Shown in pieces: positions 27,901 to 36,874 of a stretch of 45,770 bases of DNA. Made by a program: the position numbers and the translations under genes. The stretch's first letter is position 1, and every line of letters begins with the position of its first letter. A model generated the notes under the pieces. The model worked only from the letters and a program-made list of their open reading frames with translations, ran no database searches and was not told the DNA's origin. Source of the stretch: Thraustochytrium sp. TN22 (lineage: Eukaryota > Sar > Bigyra > Thraustochytrida > Thraustochytriidae); NCBI GenBank assembly GCA_013306675.1, contig JABLUY010000269.1:1-45770 (forward strand), in the 5' to 3' direction.

Positions 27901-29274
27901 CTCGTACAGATTGAGCTCCGCGGCAAAGAGCTGGTCGTTAAAGGTGGTCTGCAGCGCCTCGTTGGCGAAGTTGATGAGCAGCTGCTCGAAGCTGTTCCGC
28001 TCAAAGCACTCAAAGCCAAAGATGTCCAGGATGCCGATGAAGCGCGGGAAGGTCTGTGAGAGTCGCTTCGCGTCGAATCCGTGCGAGTTGCCGAGCGAGG
28101 AGTTGATCTGCGCCACGAGCCAGTCAAAGAGCCGCTGATAGAGTGCCTTGGCCAGGGCGTCGCGCGTGCGCGCCGCCTCGTCCGCATCCCGCTGCGACAC
28201 CATGGTCTCGCCGCGCAGCACCATGGTGCGCTCGCAGACGATGCGCAGCAGGTCGTCCTCGCCGACGCCGAGCATCTCAGCGGCAGCCATGAGCGAGGGC
28301 CGCGAGGCCTCGGTGACGCGCGCCACGTTGCCTTCCTCGGAGTCTGCGTTGGAGAAGCGCACGCCCGTCAGGTGCAGGACGGCCGCCACGACGGCAAAGA
28401 CCTCGGTGCGGCGCGTCTGGTCCATGCCGAAGAGCTCCATGCTCTGGGCAAGGCGCGCAAACCCGCGCTCGTCCACGTTTGCGATGACCTTGGACGCGAA
28501 GTGGCCTTGGTACCGGTCGAGCCACAGCGTGCGGCGCAGTTGCTCATCCGCGCCGGCCAGGAGCTGATAAAAGATGTGGAAGCTGCGCTCCTGGTCGTCC
28601 ACGGCCACGACGCGCGAGCGCTCCAGCAGGTAAGTCTCCACCGCGGCGTGGCGGAAGGCGTGGTGGTGAGGTGCAAAGTACAGGTTGACGAATTTGCCGA
28701 AGCGCGAGGAATTTCCGTTGCTGACGGTCTTGGCGTTGCCAAAGGACTCCAGCATAGGCGATGCCGCGAGCAGCTGCTCGTCCACTGTGCATGCCTTGCC
28801 CGTGCGCAACACGAGGTGGCGAATGACCCGCTTGCTCGTCTCTGTCTTGCCGGACCCGGACTCCCCACTGACCACGATGCATTGGCTCTTGTCGAAGCGT
28901 TGCAGCTGCTGAAACGCGTACTCGGCCACGCTGAACGGGTGTGGCTTCTCCAATGCGCGCGCGCTGCCGGCGACGTCGAGCGGCTCGTCCACGTCCACGA
29001 GCGGGTTCACGGAGAGCAGCACGCGTCGAATGAAGGTGTACGGCTGGCGCATGACAAATCTCCGCTCCAGGTTGTGCAGAATGCTCGCCTCGTGGATGTG
29101 CAGGAGGTTGGCGAGGTCCTGCTCCTGCGACTCATCCTGGTGCGCGCACTCTAAGAAACCATTCTCCAGGCCCACTGCCTCGTTGGAGCCCAGCTTTCGC
29201 GCGCACCCGTCCGTCTCTGACAGCAGAGCGCGCGTCCATACCGTCTCCTCGTCCTTGACCCAGACCAGCGCCAT
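24919..29274 (-). CDS. Unconventional myosin heavy chain
   Basis: This is an actin-based motor of 1451 residues. The motor domain (about 50-750) has an intact P-loop GESGSGKT (137-144), switch I NGNSSRFGKFV and switch II DIFGFECFERNSFEQLLINFANE. The actin-binding and relay regions follow (for example QLDLVVREAQCSFVRCIKPN). The neck (about 770-880) has three or four IQ-like helices (VQTNFRRFRAH, IQETWRAHRTAS, LQAHVRRRLCRR) for light chains. The tail is unlike common classes: an acidic Asp/Glu region near 975-1010, a low-complexity Ser/Gly region, then a C-terminal helical module (about 1300-1440) with FTLRHREERIVLKKLKAG and HMIYRVKTLHAQHILREAM, and no long coiled coil, MyTH4 or FERM domain. 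The first ATG in frame is 29274. I infer a stramenopile-type class but cannot assign it. Confidence 0.93.
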   Translation of the reverse strand: MALVWVKDEETVWTRALLSETDGCARKLGSNEAVGLENGFLECAHQDESQEQDLANLLHIHEASILHNLERRFVMRQPYTFIRRVLLSVNPLVDVDEPLDVAGSARALEKPHPFSVAEYAFQQLQRFDKSQCIVVSGESGSGKTETSKRVIRHLVLRTGKACTVDEQLLAASPMLESFGNAKTVSNGNSSRFGKFVNLYFAPHHHAFRHAAVETYLLERSRVVAVDDQERSFHIFYQLLAGADEQLRRTLWLDRYQGHFASKVIANVDERGFARLAQSMELFGMDQTRRTEVFAVVAAVLHLTGVRFSNADSEEGNVARVTEASRPSLMAAAEMLGVGEDDLLRIVCERTMVLRGETMVSQRDADEAARTRDALAKALYQRLFDWLVAQINSSLGNSHGFDAKRLSQTFPRFIGILDIFGFECFERNSFEQLLINFANEALQTTFNDQLFAAELNLYEEEGLDTSSMTAPANEKCVACLNLFRAPSGRPHPATMGLLSAINTISVGPEPSDKKLLAYLHRTFKGRACYVDPHPRLASTTFIVDHYAGAVSYSVQGFIEKNFDRVPPEAESFFAAQPDKSFIMDALFTGAGLSRRSSFKSQHQRPAAKAKTRSVAAVFEDQMRQLDLVVREAQCSFVRCIKPNAALDPKAGFDPKFVARQLACLSVPQTAQLLRAGLPGRIPYEVLRRHFDPVLRAGLAPHSLAASKMPAGSGFERIVVRCILRSLGADADQCKFGKTCVFFASGALATVHDHLRELDAGRAAVPDDLVESVETACAVFAARRVLIMVGALRRRRAVLARREQKRVQAVLFVQTNFRRFRAHQAYRQQREAVLLIQETWRAHRTASRAIACLQAHVRRRLCRRRLRRLRRAVRRLQDAWRLKADLFEYSASDNCLDPADTDEADTISTDSELADAWDARLEIEADLHRYGDFDADEIFAGCVDAETAAELIRLASSGDLRDEALEPINVTVLGIRGVDDEDDEDEDDEDDEDNEPEVKEREVDEDECKALSDVDENAADEEIFISALDERTEDEDALIPDAAVFINHLSGDEDEHEHDEDRGYHADDDAHEDDEDDGEDTDQSGRAPHTGRGPAAGGLGSYYEREQATRGSSEQAAGEQQEARAMATSIEDLGPKGKRRLSRRSSRDSSTTLSGKRANLRVSTELLRPNEDHGRRPTQSHDQLTSMLLQLSPNSMRQALAINPASGGRQHARRGSDDSDPPLSPFARSGLEAQESTFAQVMDDYKGPGGHYRGASHGSGLGLILSGSNQGGGGGGGGGSNASFRSQRSTGADSLRSPGRLKPLRKFKISAIFTLRHREERIVLKKLKAGMRKKHYRQVIEALVRARELNLTTPEVLAAEHMIYRVKTLHAQHILREAMVLQDLEALIHAIDQAVRFGMAKDDPQGLLRDAKDMLTRLQARAAQKRRSRGRRSPRAPVAAAALASAPSYAPSS

Positions 29275-31140
29275 CCTCTCGCGCGCCCGCTGCGCTGCAG
29301 CAGAGAGAGCCTGCACGCGTACGCTCTCTCGCTCTCACTCTCGCTCTCGCTCTTGCTCTTGCTCTTGCTCTTGCTCTTACTCTCGCTCTCTCTCAGTCTG
29401 AGCCTCGTCGCCGCGACCGAGAGCGCCGCCGCGAGCAAGAGCGAGCCCACCGGGGCCCGCTGACTACTGCTGCCCCTGCCGCTCGCGGCCTGCGGCCTTC
29501 GAGCTGAGGCGAGGCGATGCGAGGCGCCGCGAGCGAGCAGGCGAAAGAGCGACCACCACGATGATGCAAGGTCGCCCTCGTCCCGCTAACTCCGTCCCGC
29601 CCACCTGCTGGGGGGCCGAGTGCTTGCCCTGGGTCCCGAACCTTGCAGGCGGTCAGTGCCGCCGTGCCACAGGCAATTCACAAAGTCGAACGAAGGCCTG
29701 CCACCTCCAAGGCGGTCCAACAGCCACGAGTGCCCTCGGTGCTTGCCGCGAGACTCCCCCAAGCTCGCGGCTCCGACGCTGCACGTCGTTGCTGGACTGC
29801 TGTCCACACGAAGGCCAAGAACGCCACCTCCGTCTCGTGTGCAGCGGGCGACGCCGCGACAGCATTGATTTTGGTGCCTGGGCCAGTGGGCTATAATGGC
29901 ACGCAGCAGCAGCATGGCTGCAGCATGGCAGCAGCACACGACATGGTAGCAGCAGCAGCACTTTGCAACTTACAGCTGCCACTGCCCGGTAGACGTGTAG
30001 CCTTTCCTAGCTCTAAGTCTTAGCTCTAGCAGCATTAATAAGCAGCAGCAGCAGCCGATCTCTCCGCACACCGGCTGTTTCTGGTGATGACAAGGAGCAA
30101 GCATGCGCCCAGCGAGCGACGTTATCTTCCGTCATGCACGGAGGCAATGGCGAACCGGCATAGATGGGGCCCGTGCAGGCTCGACTTGGAGCCTGGGCCC
30201 AGCCTCGCTTCCCGAGCTTGTCGCCCCAGCGTTCTTGACGCGCTCCGAGACCGCAACGTCTAGATCGATTGTTGCGAGCTCTTTGCAGTGCGCGCACACC
30301 GGGCAGCTCGCCAGTCAGTCAGCCGCCACTGGCAGAGCGCCAAAACAACCCCAGGCAACAAAAAGCGATAAAGGTGCACTGAGGTGCGTCTGGCTCTTCT
30401 GCAACTCACACATCACATCACATCACCTCAACCAACCCCCCCCCCTGCCCCTTCCCCTTTCCGTACTTTTAAGCGAGGCCCAGCCCTCGCTCAGAGTCTC
30501 TCTGCATCAAATTTGCACGCTCGCACATAACTTACACGCAGGCATGGAAGGGATGAGGCGGACGAATGCTGCGCACGAGTCGCAAGAACAGGACCACCGC
30601 GCGCGCCGTTACGGCGACCCCGCAGAGACTCGACGGTGGCGGAGAAAAATCAATGATGAGCGCCCTCCACACCACGCACAGCACAGCAAGTCGAAGACTT
30701 CGTGACCGCTTTCCGAGTCCGCGCGCGGCCACGGCGCTGCGCTTGGTCTCCCAGGGCGGCTGGCCTCCAGGCGGCTGCCTGCTTGCCCGCATGCCTGTCT
30801 GGCGTGCCTTTGCCTGGCTGCCCTGGCTGCAGGTGCCTGCATTTCCCCCTCCAAGACCTCCAAGCCGTTAATGCACATGCGTGGCGCATCGTGATGATGG
30901 TCCCGGAGCGTGGTACCCAGAGGCGGCGCTGCGTGACTGCGAAGGACTGTGAAGCACCTGACTGTGAAGCAGGTCGTGGTTCGCTTTTCTGAGGTACACA
31001 CCGCAACCCATGACCAGCGTGCGCGCTGATCTCTGAGTCTGGCGGTGAAGCCGCGTCTTTGATCAAGGCGCGCTGAGCGAGCGCGGCAGAAAGATCATTG
31101 CCGTGGCGTCGCTGGCCGGCCGCCGGCCGCCGCCGCCGCC
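29275..31140. other. Longest gene-free stretch in the window
   Basis: These 1.87 kb lie between the divergent myosin and ankyrin genes. The region is less GC-biased than its neighbours and contains GCAGCA clusters near 29905-29962 and 30041-30055, GGGCTATAATGG near 29887, a run of ten C at 30436-30445, and a CATCA repeat near 30410-30427. Open frames here (for example 30103-30705) have no family resemblance, and their codon use is unlike the real genes. I found no tRNA-like fold. A non-coding RNA gene is possible but not supported. Confidence 0.45.
29323..29396. repeat. (CTCTCG/CTCTTG)n pyrimidine repeat
   Basis: Hexanucleotide CTCTTG and CTCTCG units lie 50-120 bases upstream of the myosin start. 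On the myosin strand this is a GA-rich tract in the leader or core promoter. Confidence 0.85.
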
Positions 31141-32004
31141 ATGGACACCCTGGAGATGGGCAAGGCGTACAAGGCGGACGTACTAGCGGATTGGCGGCGG
31201 CGCGACGCCAAGAAGCGGCGCGAGTGGACCGCCATGGTAGAGCGCACGCGCTTCGACGTGCGCAAGACGGCCAAGCGCGCGGCGGAATACGTGCGCATGT
31301 ACTTGAGCGGCGAGTTCGGCGAGCCGACCTTTGCCGACAAGCGCAGCTTCCTGTTTAGCGCCGTGGAGGGTGACTTCCACGCCTGCAAGACGTGGCTGCT
31401 CAAGTTTGGCGAAGTCCCAGGCGCCATCGACTGTCAGTACGAGCAGGATGGCAAGACAGCGCTGGCCATTGCTGCGGAGCGTGGGCACCTGCGCATCGTG
31501 CGTCTCCTGCTAACGCGCGGGGCGCGAACTGATGTGCGGGACCGCTTCGGGTGCCAGCCGCTGCATTACGCGTGCCAAGCGGGCGAGTTCGAGTGCTCGG
31601 AGCTATTACTGGAGGCTGGCGCCGACGTGGACGCGCGCGATCGCTTTGGGGTGCGTCCGCTCATGCGCGCGGCCGAGGCGGGCGACTCAGATCTCGTGGA
31701 CCTCGTGCTCGAGTTCGCCGCCGTGCCGAATGAGTGCGACCGCATCGAGAAGTGGACGGCGCTGCACTATGCAGCCAAGTCTGGCGACACGGACTGCATC
31801 CTCAGTCTGCTCAAGGCTGGCTGTGACTACGCCAAGGTCTCGAGCACCGGCTCTACCGCACAAGACATTGCGCTGGATCATAAGCGCAAGCGCGCAGCCA
31901 TCATGCTGGGCAAGTGGCGCCGTCGCAAGCTCTTCCCTGGGAGATCGAATATTGCCACGCGCACGCTCGAGGAGCTTGAGTGGGGATTCGGACCTGACGA
32001 CTGA
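31141..32004 (+). CDS. Ankyrin-repeat protein
   Basis: This is a 287-residue protein. Residues 1-75 are charged helices (ADWRRRDAKKRREWTAMVER). From about 80 to 260 there are about five ankyrin repeats: DGKTALAIAAERGHLRIVRLLL, then CQPLHYACQAGEFECSELLLEAGADV, VRPLMRAAEAGDSDLVDLVL, and WTALHYAAKSGDTDCILSLLKAG. It ends with a short basic segment (KRKRAAIMLGKWRRRKLF). Ankyrin repeats bind other proteins; no catalytic domain is present. The ATG at 31141 opens the frame in a good context (GCCGCCATGG). The partner and process are unknown, and the neighbours give no hint. Confidence 0.88.
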   Translation: MDTLEMGKAYKADVLADWRRRDAKKRREWTAMVERTRFDVRKTAKRAAEYVRMYLSGEFGEPTFADKRSFLFSAVEGDFHACKTWLLKFGEVPGAIDCQYEQDGKTALAIAAERGHLRIVRLLLTRGARTDVRDRFGCQPLHYACQAGEFECSELLLEAGADVDARDRFGVRPLMRAAEAGDSDLVDLVLEFAAVPNECDRIEKWTALHYAAKSGDTDCILSLLKAGCDYAKVSSTGSTAQDIALDHKRKRAAIMLGKWRRRKLFPGRSNIATRTLEELEWGFGPDD

Positions 32005-32577
32005 TAAGGCCAGGCCGCTTGTCGATCAGTGAAAATGTCAAGGAGGTGCGCCCGGCGCGACGATGAATTGCGTTGGAGGAAGAAGCGAGTCTCGAGCCCA
32101 GACGAGGCAAGACGACGCAGCTTTGGCCTGCTGACGCGATCAGAGGTGAGGCGAGGCAAGAGTACGCGTCGCGAACCTTCCGTCCAGGATTGGTGTGAAG
32201 CAGAGAGGCGCGCACTGCTACAGCAAAAGTTTTAAAAAGGCCCGAAGGTACGGACGCGCAGGCAAACCGTGCGCTGGTCGACGTGGCAACGGAAATGCCT
32301 TGATGCCTCTGCCAGGCACGCCATTTCAAAAGGCAAGGCAACGCGCATTGCAGGTCCTTTGAAAGGCTTGCGCGCAAGTACCTCTCACTATCTTTCTTTC
32401 TCTTTCTCTCTCTCCCTCTCTCTTGCGCACGCATACGCGTACGCGCCCACGACGCTCGTGACACTCACTCACTCACTCACTCACCCACTCGCTCACAGTC
32501 ATATTCCTGACGGGACCACCACCACCGATCATGAGACTCGAAAACAGGACAGGCCGCTCTTACCAAAAGTCTCTAAC
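32005..32577. other. Spacer between convergent ankyrin and NDUFV2 genes
   Basis: These 573 bases hold a long CT-rich pyrimidine tract (near 32390-32425) and a (CACT)n run (near 32462-32484). They fit the 3' untranslated regions of two convergent genes. No gene is seen. Confidence 0.5.
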
Positions 32578-33689
32578 TTAGTAGTGCATGGCATCCTTGA
32601 TGGTGGCAGGGTCGACCTTCTTCTCGAGGTCCTTGCGCATGAACTTCTCAATGCCGGGGAAGGGCTCCTTGAGAGAAGTCTTGCCGAGAGGACCCTCGCA
32701 ACTGAGCTGGCCGTTCATCGGCAGGCTGCCCCACTTGGTCATGGGAGGCGGCTGGTCCTTCTTGCAAGCCTCCAGGAGCTCAATGGTGGTCTCCTTGGTG
32801 AGCATCTCGTAAAAGTCGTCGTTGATCTGCACCATGGGCGCGTTCACGCAGGCGCCGAGACACTCAACCTCGAGCAGGGTGAACTTGCCGTCGGGCGTGG
32901 TCTCGCCGTCCTTGATGCCCAGGTGGTCCATGATGGTCTGCTTGATCTCGCCAGCACCGCAGGCCATGCACGGCGTGGTGCCGCACAGCTGGATGAAGTA
33001 CTTGCCGACCGGCTCCTTGTTGAACATGGTGTAGAAGGTGGCCACCTCGTACACGCGCATGGGGCTGCAGCCCAGGATCTCAGCCACCTTGTTCATGGCC
33101 GCCACCGGCAGGAAGTTGTTGTTCTGCCGCTGCGCGAGGTCCAGCAGCGGGATGCACGCCGACTGCTTGTAGTTGGCCGGGTACTGTGAGGTGCAGCGAG
33201 CGCGAGGCACGTTAGTTTGCGAATCCTGAGGCCGAGCAAGCGTGCGCCCGGAGCGCTTGAGGTCCGCTTGACTTGAGCACTTGGGCGATTCAGGGAGCGA
33301 CGGGGAGAGGGAGGGAGCCACGCCGCCCGACGCGCGCCGTGACGGACACGGCAGACGGGAGGGAGCGAGCCTGTGCGTCGCGTCGAGCCCCTGCCCAGCG
33401 CCCTCCCTGCAGGCTCTGCCCTGCCATGCTGGCCGCCCGCCCTCTCGCCCTCCGCCGCGCCGGTGCGCGGGGCGTCGCCGCGGGCACGTACCTTGGCCAT
33501 GATGATGGCGACGCGGTCATAGTTCTCCGCCGTGAAGTCGAAGTAGTCGTCCTGCATGTTGCCCTTGGTCGGGTGGTGCTGCGAGCTGCCGCCCGAGAGC
33601 GCGCGCGCCGCGCCCAGGCGCGCCGGCCGCAGCGCGCCGGCCGCGCGCGCCGCGCCGCCGCGGGCCGCCATGCTCACCGCGCGCTGCAT
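32578..33689 (-). CDS. NDUFV2: NADH dehydrogenase 24 kDa subunit (complex I)
   Basis: This is the 24 kDa (NuoE-type) subunit of mitochondrial complex I, which carries the N1a 2Fe-2S cluster in the electron-input module. Exons are 33689-33492 (66 codons) and 33183-32578, giving 267 residues (human: 249). The four cluster Cys are C133, C138, C174 and C178, in CGTTPC and ECLGAC, with normal spacing. Conserved stretches include [38 protein letters not shown] and [15 protein letters not shown]. The first about 35 residues ([20 protein letters not shown]) lack acidic residues and look like a mitochondrial presequence. An in-frame ATG at 33890 would give a longer, also basic leader beginning MLRSISSLAARRAAR; which start is used is open. 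Confidence 0.95.
33184..33491 (-). other. Intron in the NDUFV2 gene
   Basis: This 308-base phase-0 GT-AG intron starts GTACGTGC and ends CCTCACAG. Splicing joins AIIMAK to YPANYKQSA, the normal family continuation. It is the longest of the four introns found. Confidence 0.93.
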
Positions 33690-34312
33690 GCTCGCTCGCT
33701 CCGCCGCTCCCACGCGCGTCCGCGACCCGTCGGAGTAGGCGCCGCCGATGAGGGTTGCCGCCCGCCTCTCCCGCCGCGCGGCAGCGCAGCCGCGCTTAGG
33801 CGCCGCCCCTGCCCGCCCCATGGCGCCGCCTAGCGCCGCCTCCGTGCGCGCTGCGCGCCGCGCTGCTAAGGATGAGATCGAGCGTAACATGAGAAGCAAG
33901 GAGGAGGAGGAGGAGGAGTCCAGTCCAGGGTGCCGCGGGCTCTCTCTCGGCGGCGAGGGCCCCGCGGGCGCGAGCGGGCTGAGCGGGGCAACGAGAAGGA
34001 TGACTCGGACAACAACATGAGGTTCTTGGGGATTTCCTTGGTCTTGCAGGGGGCGTCGCACGGCTTGGCGAACGAACCGGCCGGCGGTGGGGGCGATGAA
34101 ATTACCAAGGCAGGGGGAACTACTAGTACAGGGTCAGAGGGGCGCAGAGTGATGAAGGTCGCTGCACGGTGAATGCACGGTCAGCTGCGCAGTCGAGGCG
34201 CCGTCGCTGCAATAGAGCGCTCGCTCGCATCGGGCCGGCCGACGCAGGCGGGGCTGACGGGCGCTGCGCGGCCACTGCCAGTGCACGGCCAGTGCACGGT
34301 CGCTGCACAGCG
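33690..34312. other. Spacer between NDUFV2 and membrane protein A
   Basis: This holds the NDUFV2 upstream region (its frame stays open for about 370 bases), a GAGGAG run near 33898-33918, and a cluster of TGCACGG words at 34163, 34174, 34282 and 34292. No separate gene is supported. Confidence 0.5.
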
Positions 34313-34864
34313 TCAGGCCTTCTTCGGCTTGGCGTCCGGGGCCACCAGCGCGGCTGGGATGGCCGTGGCCGCCGGGGGCTCGAGGTACTTGGTGGAGGCC
34401 TTGTTGGGGGACCTGGCGAGCGTGGCGAGCTCGGCAGCGGCCTCGGGCGGCGCCGCCACGACGACGACGGAGGAGCCGGACTTGTCGCGGCGCAGCACGG
34501 AGTCCACGACGCCGCGCGTGAAGCTCGTGGCCAGCGAAGGGAGCCGCTTGCCCAGCTCGCGCGCGGCCTCCTTCTCCGGCGCGCCGGCGATCAGGTGCTG
34601 AATGTGCCGCTGCGCATCCTTGTTGCGCAGCCACGCGTTGATGCCGCCGGCGATGAGGTTGACCAGCGTCTCGTTCACCTCTGGGTCCTCCAGCATGCGC
34701 ACCGTGAACCGGCCGGCGCTGCGCACGACCATGGTCTCCAGCTCCTCGCCCAGCTTCAGCAGGCGTTCCCGGTTGAGCACGGCGCGCAGCCAGGTCACCA
34801 GCACGACCACGGCCAGCACGCTGCCCACCACGAACCCGAGCCCGATGTTGATGGTCACGAGCAT
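34313..34864 (-). CDS. Single-pass membrane protein A (paired paralog)
   Basis: This 183-residue protein belongs to a family I do not recognise. It starts with one hydrophobic helix (about 10-27, FVVGSVLAVVVLVTWL), then a helical domain with EDPEV (59-63), GINAWL (74-79), QRHI (85-88), ELGKRLP (103-109) and TSFTRG (113-118), and ends in an Ala/Pro-rich tail with a basic end (KPKKA). The divergent gene at 36217 encodes a paralog: residues 59-118 align without gaps to its 108-167, with 25 of 60 identical by manual count. The start used is where this homology begins. An in-frame ATG at 35194 would add 110 Arg/Ala/Gly low-complexity residues. There is no signal-peptidase site or enzyme motif. A membrane-anchored, helical interaction module is the most that can be said. 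Confidence 0.72.
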   Translation of the reverse strand: MLVTINIGLGFVVGSVLAVVVLVTWLRAVLNRERLLKLGEELETMVVRSAGRFTVRMLEDPEVNETLVNLIAGGINAWLRNKDAQRHIQHLIAGAPEKEAARELGKRLPSLATSFTRGVVDSVLRRDKSGSSVVVVAAPPEAAAELATLARSPNKASTKYLEPPAATAIPAALVAPDAKPKKA

Positions 34865-36216
34865 CTCGCCTGCGTCGTCCCCGCGCCTGCCGGTGCTGCT
34901 GCCTGCGTTGCTACCCGGCCGGTGCTGGCTGTAGTAGTAATGTGCTCGCGGTTTCCGCCGGGCGCGTCTCTCCGCCGGCCGGGACCTGGCGCCGCCGCGC
35001 CTGGCGCCGCCGTGCGCCGCGTCGCCGCTCCGCGCGCCGAGTCCGCTCCGCGCGTGGCGTGCCGAGGCCTGCGGCGTGGCCTGGGCGTGGCCTGTGGAGT
35101 CTGGCTCGGGGTTTGCTGCTTGCGACTGGCGACTCGGACTTGGCAAGGCCAGCCTGAGCCAGGCGGGTCGACGCGCGCTCGCCACTGTCCTCATCCCTGT
35201 CAGTCACTATCAGTGAGTCAGTGAGATGATCTGCCATCTGAGTCAGATCAGCGTCGTAGGGCCTGGGCAAGCCTTCAACTGCTGACCTGACTGCCAGCAC
35301 CAGTGGTGAGCGTACACAGCAGCCAGGTCAGCGCCTGTCATCATCAGCCCGGCGCAGCCCGTGCCCGCCCAGCCTTCCCAGAGCTCAGCCAGCCTCGGCC
35401 AGCGCCTGTGCGGTTCGCAGCGCAACGCCGTGTGTCAGAGAAGCCGGCCAGCCTAGCTATCGCTCTCGCCGCTCTCATCACCTCCACGGCCCGCCAGCCA
35501 GGCGCTCCGGGCGCTGACCCGGCCTCCGAGCACTGCACTGCACAACTCCCGCCATCACCACCGCTGCGTCACCCATCCCTAAATCCGGGCTTCCCGAGCC
35601 CACAGGACTCCGCCATCGCTCCGCGGCCTCGCCGACTTTCCTCCCCGCCCCGCCGCGCGGGTCGCTCCGAGTCGCGCCGCTCGCCCGCCTGGGCCAGCGC
35701 GCCGGCCTCCTCCTCCTCCAGCTCCTCCCCGCCCTCCTCCGCCGCCTCCTCCTCGCCCTCCTCCTCCCGGACGGCGGCGCACACCCGCGCTCGGGGCGGC
35801 CGGCGGAGTGGCGGGGACCCCGCGCAGGCTTGCCCGGAAAGCGCAGCACGAGGCGCCGAGAGCCGCCAGGCCCCCAGCGCGCGCGCGAGGCGGAGCGCGC
35901 GCGGCGCGCGGCGCGGCGGCGGCAGTCCGGGAGCGCGCGGCCGGGCGCCCGCGCCCCGAGGGAGCAGAGCAGAGCGGAGCGGAGCCGGGCGGAGCGGGGC
36001 GGGGCGGCTGGCGCGGAGCGGAGGCCGGAAAGCGCGGCGAGGAGACCACGAAACGCCACGCTCGGGGCGCGACGGCAAGGCGCAGGCGAGGGCGAGGGCC
36101 AGGCCGGCGACGCGCGAGTGCCCCGCCCGGCGGCAGGCGGGCAAAGAAGGCCAGCCAGCCACGCAGGCCAGGCCAGGCCAGGCCAGGCCAGGCCGGCCAG
36201 CCGCCGCGCGGGCGAG
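34865..36216. other. Divergent spacer between the two membrane-protein paralogs
   Basis: This 1.35 kb head-to-head spacer holds CAGTCACTATCAGTGAGTCA near 35202-35221, a CTCCTCC-rich stretch near 35706-35768, purine-rich (GGAGC)n sequence near 35958-36000, and (GGCCA)n at the end. Open frames run through it on both strands but have low-complexity Arg/Ala/Pro products. Confidence 0.45.
36166..36194. repeat. (GGCCA)n pentanucleotide repeat
   Basis: About six GGCCA units end about 22 bases before the ATG of membrane protein B, probably in its mRNA leader. Confidence 0.88.
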
Positions 36217-36834
36217 ATGCGAGAGATGCGCGGCGAGGCGCTGGAGAACTCGTCGTGGCCGAGGTGCTGGGGCAGCGGCGGCGAGGCGGAGCTGGCGGCG
36301 GCCGCGGCCCAGACGCAGCACGCCGGCGCGCAGCACGCGGGCGCCACCGGCGCGTACACGCTGACGCTGCGCCTGGAGTTTAGCGCGGACTTTGCGCTCG
36401 GCGTGCTGGCCGTCGTTGCGGTGATCGCGCTCTGGATGCGCGTGTCGGGCTTCGCGACGCGCGTCGCCACGGCCATTGCGGACTGGGTCGAGGCGCGCGT
36501 CATCACCACCTCGTGCAAGTTCGTCGTGGCGCTCTGCGAGGACCCAGAGGTCGCGCGCGCCGCCTCCAAGCTCATGGCCTCCGGCATCAACCTCTGGCTC
36601 ATGCACCCCGAGACCGAACAGCACATTCGCGGCTTCTGGTCCAAGGCGCCCAACCGCGAGGTCGCCGCACAGCTCGGCCGCCAAGCGCCCGTCATGGTCA
36701 CCAGCTTCCTCGATGGCCTCTCGCAGCAGCTCCTCTACCAGGCCGCCAAGACCGTTTACTCGGACACGCGCACCTTCCGCGGCCTCTTCGGCCTCGGCTG
36801 CAACTTTATTCCCACGGCCTCTGGCTCCTCATGA
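36217..36834 (+). CDS. Single-pass membrane protein B (paired paralog)
   Basis: This 205-residue paralog of the divergent gene ends at 34313 on the other strand. An Ala/Gly/Gln-rich N-terminal segment (1-55) precedes a hydrophobic helix (57-74, DFALGVLAVVAVIALWM). The shared helical domain has EDPEV (108-112), GINLWL (123-128), EQHI (134-137), AQLGRQAP and VTSFLDG. The C-terminus differs from protein A: YSDTRTFRGLFGLGCNFIP in place of the Ala/Pro-rich tail. The first ATG (36217) is followed closely by another (MREM). I do not recognise the family and see no catalytic motif. Head-to-head placement of two diverged copies suggests an old inverted duplication. The gene is followed by a three-copy 97-base repeat. 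Confidence 0.75.
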   Translation: MREMRGEALENSSWPRCWGSGGEAELAAAAAQTQHAGAQHAGATGAYTLTLRLEFSADFALGVLAVVAVIALWMRVSGFATRVATAIADWVEARVITTSCKFVVALCEDPEVARAASKLMASGINLWLMHPETEQHIRGFWSKAPNREVAAQLGRQAPVMVTSFLDGLSQQLLYQAAKTVYSDTRTFRGLFGLGCNFIPTASGSS

Positions 36835-36874
36835 GTCTCCTCCTTGCGCTCGGGCTCGCACCATCTCGCGCTCT

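Noticed and set aside
30103-30705. A 200-codon open frame in the myosin-ankyrin spacer
   Set aside because: Composition differs from all real genes here, it runs through homopolymer and CATCA repeats, and no domain is visible.
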